Positions 32,723-35,832 of a stretch of DNA of 35,832 bases are shown here, in pieces. The stretch comes from Apostichopus parvimensis (Eukaryota > Echinodermata > Holothuroidea > Aspidochirotida > Stichopodidae): assembly GCA_000934455.1 (NCBI GenBank), contig KN885325.1, positions 15,927-51,758 on the forward strand, written 5' to 3'. Positions within the stretch are counted from its first letter, which is position 1. Each line of letters begins with the position of its first letter. Position numbers and translations under genes: made by a program. The notes below the pieces were generated by a model that saw only the letters and a program-made list of their open reading frames with translations, did not search any database and was not told the origin of the DNA.

Positions 32723-33041
32723 CCCCCCCCCAAAAACAAAAAAAAACAAATCACCATATGCCTACAAGTGTAAACGTTATTGTCTAATCGGCATAGGACA
32801 CCATCAGACATGTAGTTTGAAAGGCCATGGGATCAACAACTTTGTATTTCAAAGTTTGACTTAGTGTAAAACGGGTAGCATGGTGGGCTCAGTCATAATT
32901 GATGCACTTAAGGATTTGATCAACGATGTCTGTCAAGGAAAAATCCAAAACACTTAACTGTAGGCCTATGAGTTTTTGGTTTCGATGAAATCGTAATCTT
33001 TGTAGTCATGCAGGCGCATGTGTGTGTGTGATGCCGTGCTT
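32723..33041. other. Non-coding spacer
   Basis: A poly-C/poly-A run at 32721-32750, then unique DNA with a GT run near 33020. No gene was seen. Confidence 0.4.
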
Positions 33042-33320
33042 GTGAACACCTATATCTCAAGAAGGGGAATCTTGGACCAAGCTCATATTTAGTGTGTAGG
33101 AGTACCACATAGGGTAAAAGAAGGATATTGTTATAAGGGGACGTCAAAGGTCGTTTGGGGTCTCCAGGGGTCAAATTGTGAAAAGCCTTGTAAACACGAT
33201 ATCTCAGGAAGCTAAGCTTGGAACAATCTCATATTTAGTATCAAGTTGTGAAACGTTAAGTTCAAGAGCCTTTTGTTTTTGTGGAGTTCAAAGGTCATTT
33301 GGGGTCACTATTGGTCAAAT
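33042..33320 (+). repeat. AGGTCA-rich repeat, two tandem units (~149 and ~130 bp)
   Basis: Each unit has aacac(c/g)atatctcaagaag, an (a/c)ttgga block, ctcatatttagt, and then (a/g)aaggtc(g/a)tttggggtc followed by a second and third GGTCA-type word. Unit 1 is 33042-33190 and unit 2 starts at 33191. ORFs here (such as 33178-33612) run through repeat DNA and are not supported. Confidence 0.75.
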
Positions 33321-34450
33321 TGTGTGCATAAAGGTGTATACTTTGTACATACAGCGTTGCTATAGTATTGGAACAGAAGATAACACTGATGTATCGGTAT
33401 TACATATTTGCTCTGTTATTGAAGTTTTCTGTCGTATTGGGCTTATGCGCAGGCAACACATGTACAGTAGAGTCTATGCAGGTAGACTACTAACAATAAA
33501 CATTGTTAAAAATGTTTCGTGTCAGAATATTAATACTCTTAGGTGGCCAAAGGTGTCCAAATATCTCCAGAAATTATTTCGTATGGCATTTCCTACATGC
33601 CATCATTCATAACTCGCAAAATATACAACAATAAGGAGTTTTGAGACACGTTTGTTTTTCTTGCTGCTAGGAGTTTTGAAAATATTTTCACTCACACCAT
33701 CGGTGAGAGTGGAAGATAGATGCTCTTTCAACCTTAGATTTTCATTGCGTAAAATATCGCTTTGATTTAGGTAGTGTAATGGAGTAATAGCGATATTTTT
33801 TTGCACACCAATCTGCAGCTAAAAGACATGATAAATAATTGGGAAAATGTACGAATCGCGCTAATCGAGTAGCGGTTCAAAGTAGCACTGAGGTACTATA
33901 TAGGCTTAGGACCCGCGCACACCTAGCTACTGTATAGTATATGGATTGTTTTAGAGGAGTCCTGATGACAGTAGCCAGAAACCAAGCTATTTCGTAGGTA
34001 TGTTTGCAGATGTTTTATTTGTATTTGTTTGAGACACTACAGTATGCCTTGCTGCTTATTTACGATTCTGCGACATATTTTATTTTATTCATCACTTACT
34101 TTTGGTGGAAAAAATTTAAATTTTATACTGCACAGAAACATAATTTTCCAATATGCAATAACGTAGCACAATGTATCTGCCTATAAGTGCCTATAACCTT
34201 TGTTCATAGAAAGTATTGATGTTGTAGATGTGTAATATGGAGATTTGAACAGCATTCATAGTGGCGAGTGAATGTTGCATTTTGGCGAGTAGATGTTTAG
34301 TCACGGTCGCCAAATAGCGAGTATTTAAATAAACAATAACTGTCGAGGCCTGAAAACCTTTAAAACATATTTTTCTCACGGTAGAAATCATGGGTACTAT
34401 TCAAAAGATGTACATGTATTTGCCATATTGAGTACAATAAATCTTGTTGC
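33321..34450. other. Non-coding stretch
   Basis: No gene was recognised. AT-rich, with short ORFs only. Confidence 0.4.
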
Positions 34451-34452
34451 TT

Positions 34453-34610
34453 GTGAGGTCAAATCTCATTTTAGGTCACCAGAGGTCAAACTCTGAAAAC
34501 TCTTTTACATGATATCTATAACGATGGGAATCGTGGATACTTCTCATCCTTGGTGTGTGGATGCTCACAAGTTGAGTACAAGACCCCTATTGTTTTTGGT
34601 GGAGGTGTGT
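34453..34610 (+). repeat. AGGTCA-rich repeat, third dispersed unit
   Basis: gaggtcaaatctcattttag, then gtcaccagaggtcaaact, gatatctataacgatgggaa and tgtttttggtggag. It matches the 33042-33320 units in order but starts at a different phase. Confidence 0.6.
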
Positions 34611-34789
34611 GTAGCCATGTACAGTAGACTGACCTGTGTTTATCATGCCATAGTTAATTGTACATGAAAATAGAGGTTCGGGCCATTAATATTGTGACAG
34701 CTATCTCTGGCTAACAAGCAGAAGTCTAGTGCAATGACGTCATAGAAATCTCAATGCAATTTGCATTCTGGTTAGAATTCTACATTAGT

Positions 34790-35122
34790 AACAAAGAGTT
34801 TGACAATTGTGCACCACGCATATGGAACGCCCTGCTGCCGAAACGTTGTCGTAAACCCGCATTTGGTTGATTGATTTACAGAAAACTCATCTTTTTATCA
34901 CGTATTTTAATGACTGATCTTGTATTAAGTTTTACTTAAATTTCCTTACTTTATTTTTTTATTGTATTTGTTGTGACTATTCTATTACTTGATGTAGCTT
35001 CTTGCAATTTACGTTTCTGGTTTTGAAGAATTTGTCACACATCTCGTGTGACATTATGTAAAATGCATATTGATAGTGATGATGACGTCACGATGAAAAT
35101 ATTATTATTATTATTATTATTA
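34790..35122 (+). pseudogene. Non-LTR retrotransposon 3' end (L2/CR1-like remnant)
   Basis: Begins with a short coding remnant NKEFDNCAPRIWNALLPKRC, the AP-x-x-WN-x-L-P block also seen in the fragments at 14236 and 24978, followed by stops. It ends in an (ATT)n run at 35101-35122, as these elements do. It is too short and decayed to assign to a subfamily. Confidence 0.6.
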
Positions 35123-35462
35123 CGTAATTGACATTGGATGAGTAGAAACATGATGATGATGCTGTTTCTTGACAGATGAGCTATCGGTGAAGAATACAAA
35201 CATTAAACATGTTATTTAAATCAAATGAGAGAAGAATAATTTTATAATTGGGAAACGAAAAGGATGATCCCAAGAGCTGTGACAGAACGGGCTTGGATCT
35301 AGTATAATTGTTAGGATATTGTAGATTTCTTTTAGACAAAGAACAAAACAAATCAACCTACATTAGAACGTTAAACAATTGGCACATTGTCGCTGTCACA
35401 TGTTAACAATTGTCACGTTTCTCTATCACATGTTGAATAGTTAGATCGTTTTATCTTCTCAG
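35123..35462. other. Non-coding, possible intron
   Basis: Unique AT-rich DNA ending in ttttatcttctcag, a good splice-acceptor match. Confidence 0.35.
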
Positions 35463-35564
35463 GTAACGATATGTCGAGCACTTCACCGGTTGATGAACAA
35501 AAGTTGATTAAAGTTCACCACGAAAAGACTGGATGTAAGAATGTGGAAATCAAACCATATACAG
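35463..35564 (+). CDS. Candidate exon of unrecognised gene
   Basis: A 102-bp segment between a strong acceptor (tatcttctcag) and a good donor (acag/gtatgg), open in one frame. An ATG at 35471 starts MSSTSPVDEQKLIKVHHEK then TGCKNVEIKPYT, leaving one extra base for the next exon. It could be a first coding exon with a short leader, or an internal exon. I recognise no domain. The gene would continue beyond the right edge of the window. Confidence 0.35.
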
Positions 35565-35832
35565 GTATGGTTTCTGTCTTTTAGTTAATATCATGTAATC
35601 ATGCGTTAGATAGTACACAGTATATCATTCACCACATTCTCACCAGTGAGGTGTTATCCGTCCGATCATATTGTCATTGTATCAATGGGTCGACACAATA
35701 TCAACATTACAGGCTTCAATAGACTCAATACCTCGTTCTTTCTCCATCCCTATCACCTCAATGTTTTAATCAAGATCATATGCAATATCTACATAGACGT
35801 AGGAGGGGGAGGGTTGTGGGGGGGAGGGGGGG
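35565..35832. other. Window end, intron-like, G-rich terminus
   Basis: Follows the donor at 35565. The last 30 bases are runs of G, so the contig or window may stop at a hard-to-read G tract. Confidence 0.4.

Noticed and set aside
33178-33612. 144-codon plus-strand ORF
   Set aside because: It lies largely over the AGGTCA-rich repeat and has no domain pattern.

Overview
The window is animal nuclear DNA. It is AT-rich and gene-poor, with intron-type splice sites, poly(A) signals, non-LTR retrotransposon tails, inverted-repeat transposons and minisatellites. No bacterial operons, tRNA or rRNA genes were seen. LRAT-domain paralogues, a receptor-phosphatase-like gene, a THAP-type zinc-finger relic, AGGTCA-rich repeats and frequent GCCTAG words fit a marine invertebrate, perhaps an echinoderm or other invertebrate deuterostome. 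The species itself is inferred, not proven.

Layout. 1-4.4 kb: mostly unique non-coding DNA, one weak minus-strand ORF and small repeats. 4.4-5.0 kb: a 643-bp MITE-like element with a 10-bp target duplication. 6.4-9.2 kb: a 2.7-kb foldback transposon with ~680-bp arms; both arms carry the start of the same helix-turn-helix ORF. 10.4-10.7 kb: a broken THAP domain. 11.0-16.1 kb and 22.0-26.7 kb: two direct copies of a ~5-kb segment. Each copy holds, in the same order, an intact single-exon LRAT-domain gene, a 43-bp minisatellite, a small hairpin, a minus-strand non-LTR retrotransposon 3' end and a 64-bp minisatellite. Copy A also contains an assembly gap (14345-14502). 16.1-21.25 kb: non-coding DNA bounded by a 14-bp inverted repeat, possibly a transposon that cut the end of copy A's array. 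21.3-27.8 kb: exon candidates of a receptor-type tyrosine phosphatase-like gene flank copy B, so one LRAT gene appears to sit inside that gene. 28-35.8 kb: a decayed minisatellite, a dead reverse transcriptase, AGGTCA-rich repeats, another retrotransposon tail and a possible exon near the right end.

The most interesting signal is the LRAT pair. Their flanks differ by only a few percent. By my hand alignment the reading frames differ at 30 amino-acid-changing codons against 7 purely silent ones, while the catalytic His and Cys blocks are identical. This looks like recent duplication followed by diversifying change around a fixed active site. Both proteins are about 127 residues and lack the membrane anchor of vertebrate LRAT/PLAAT enzymes.
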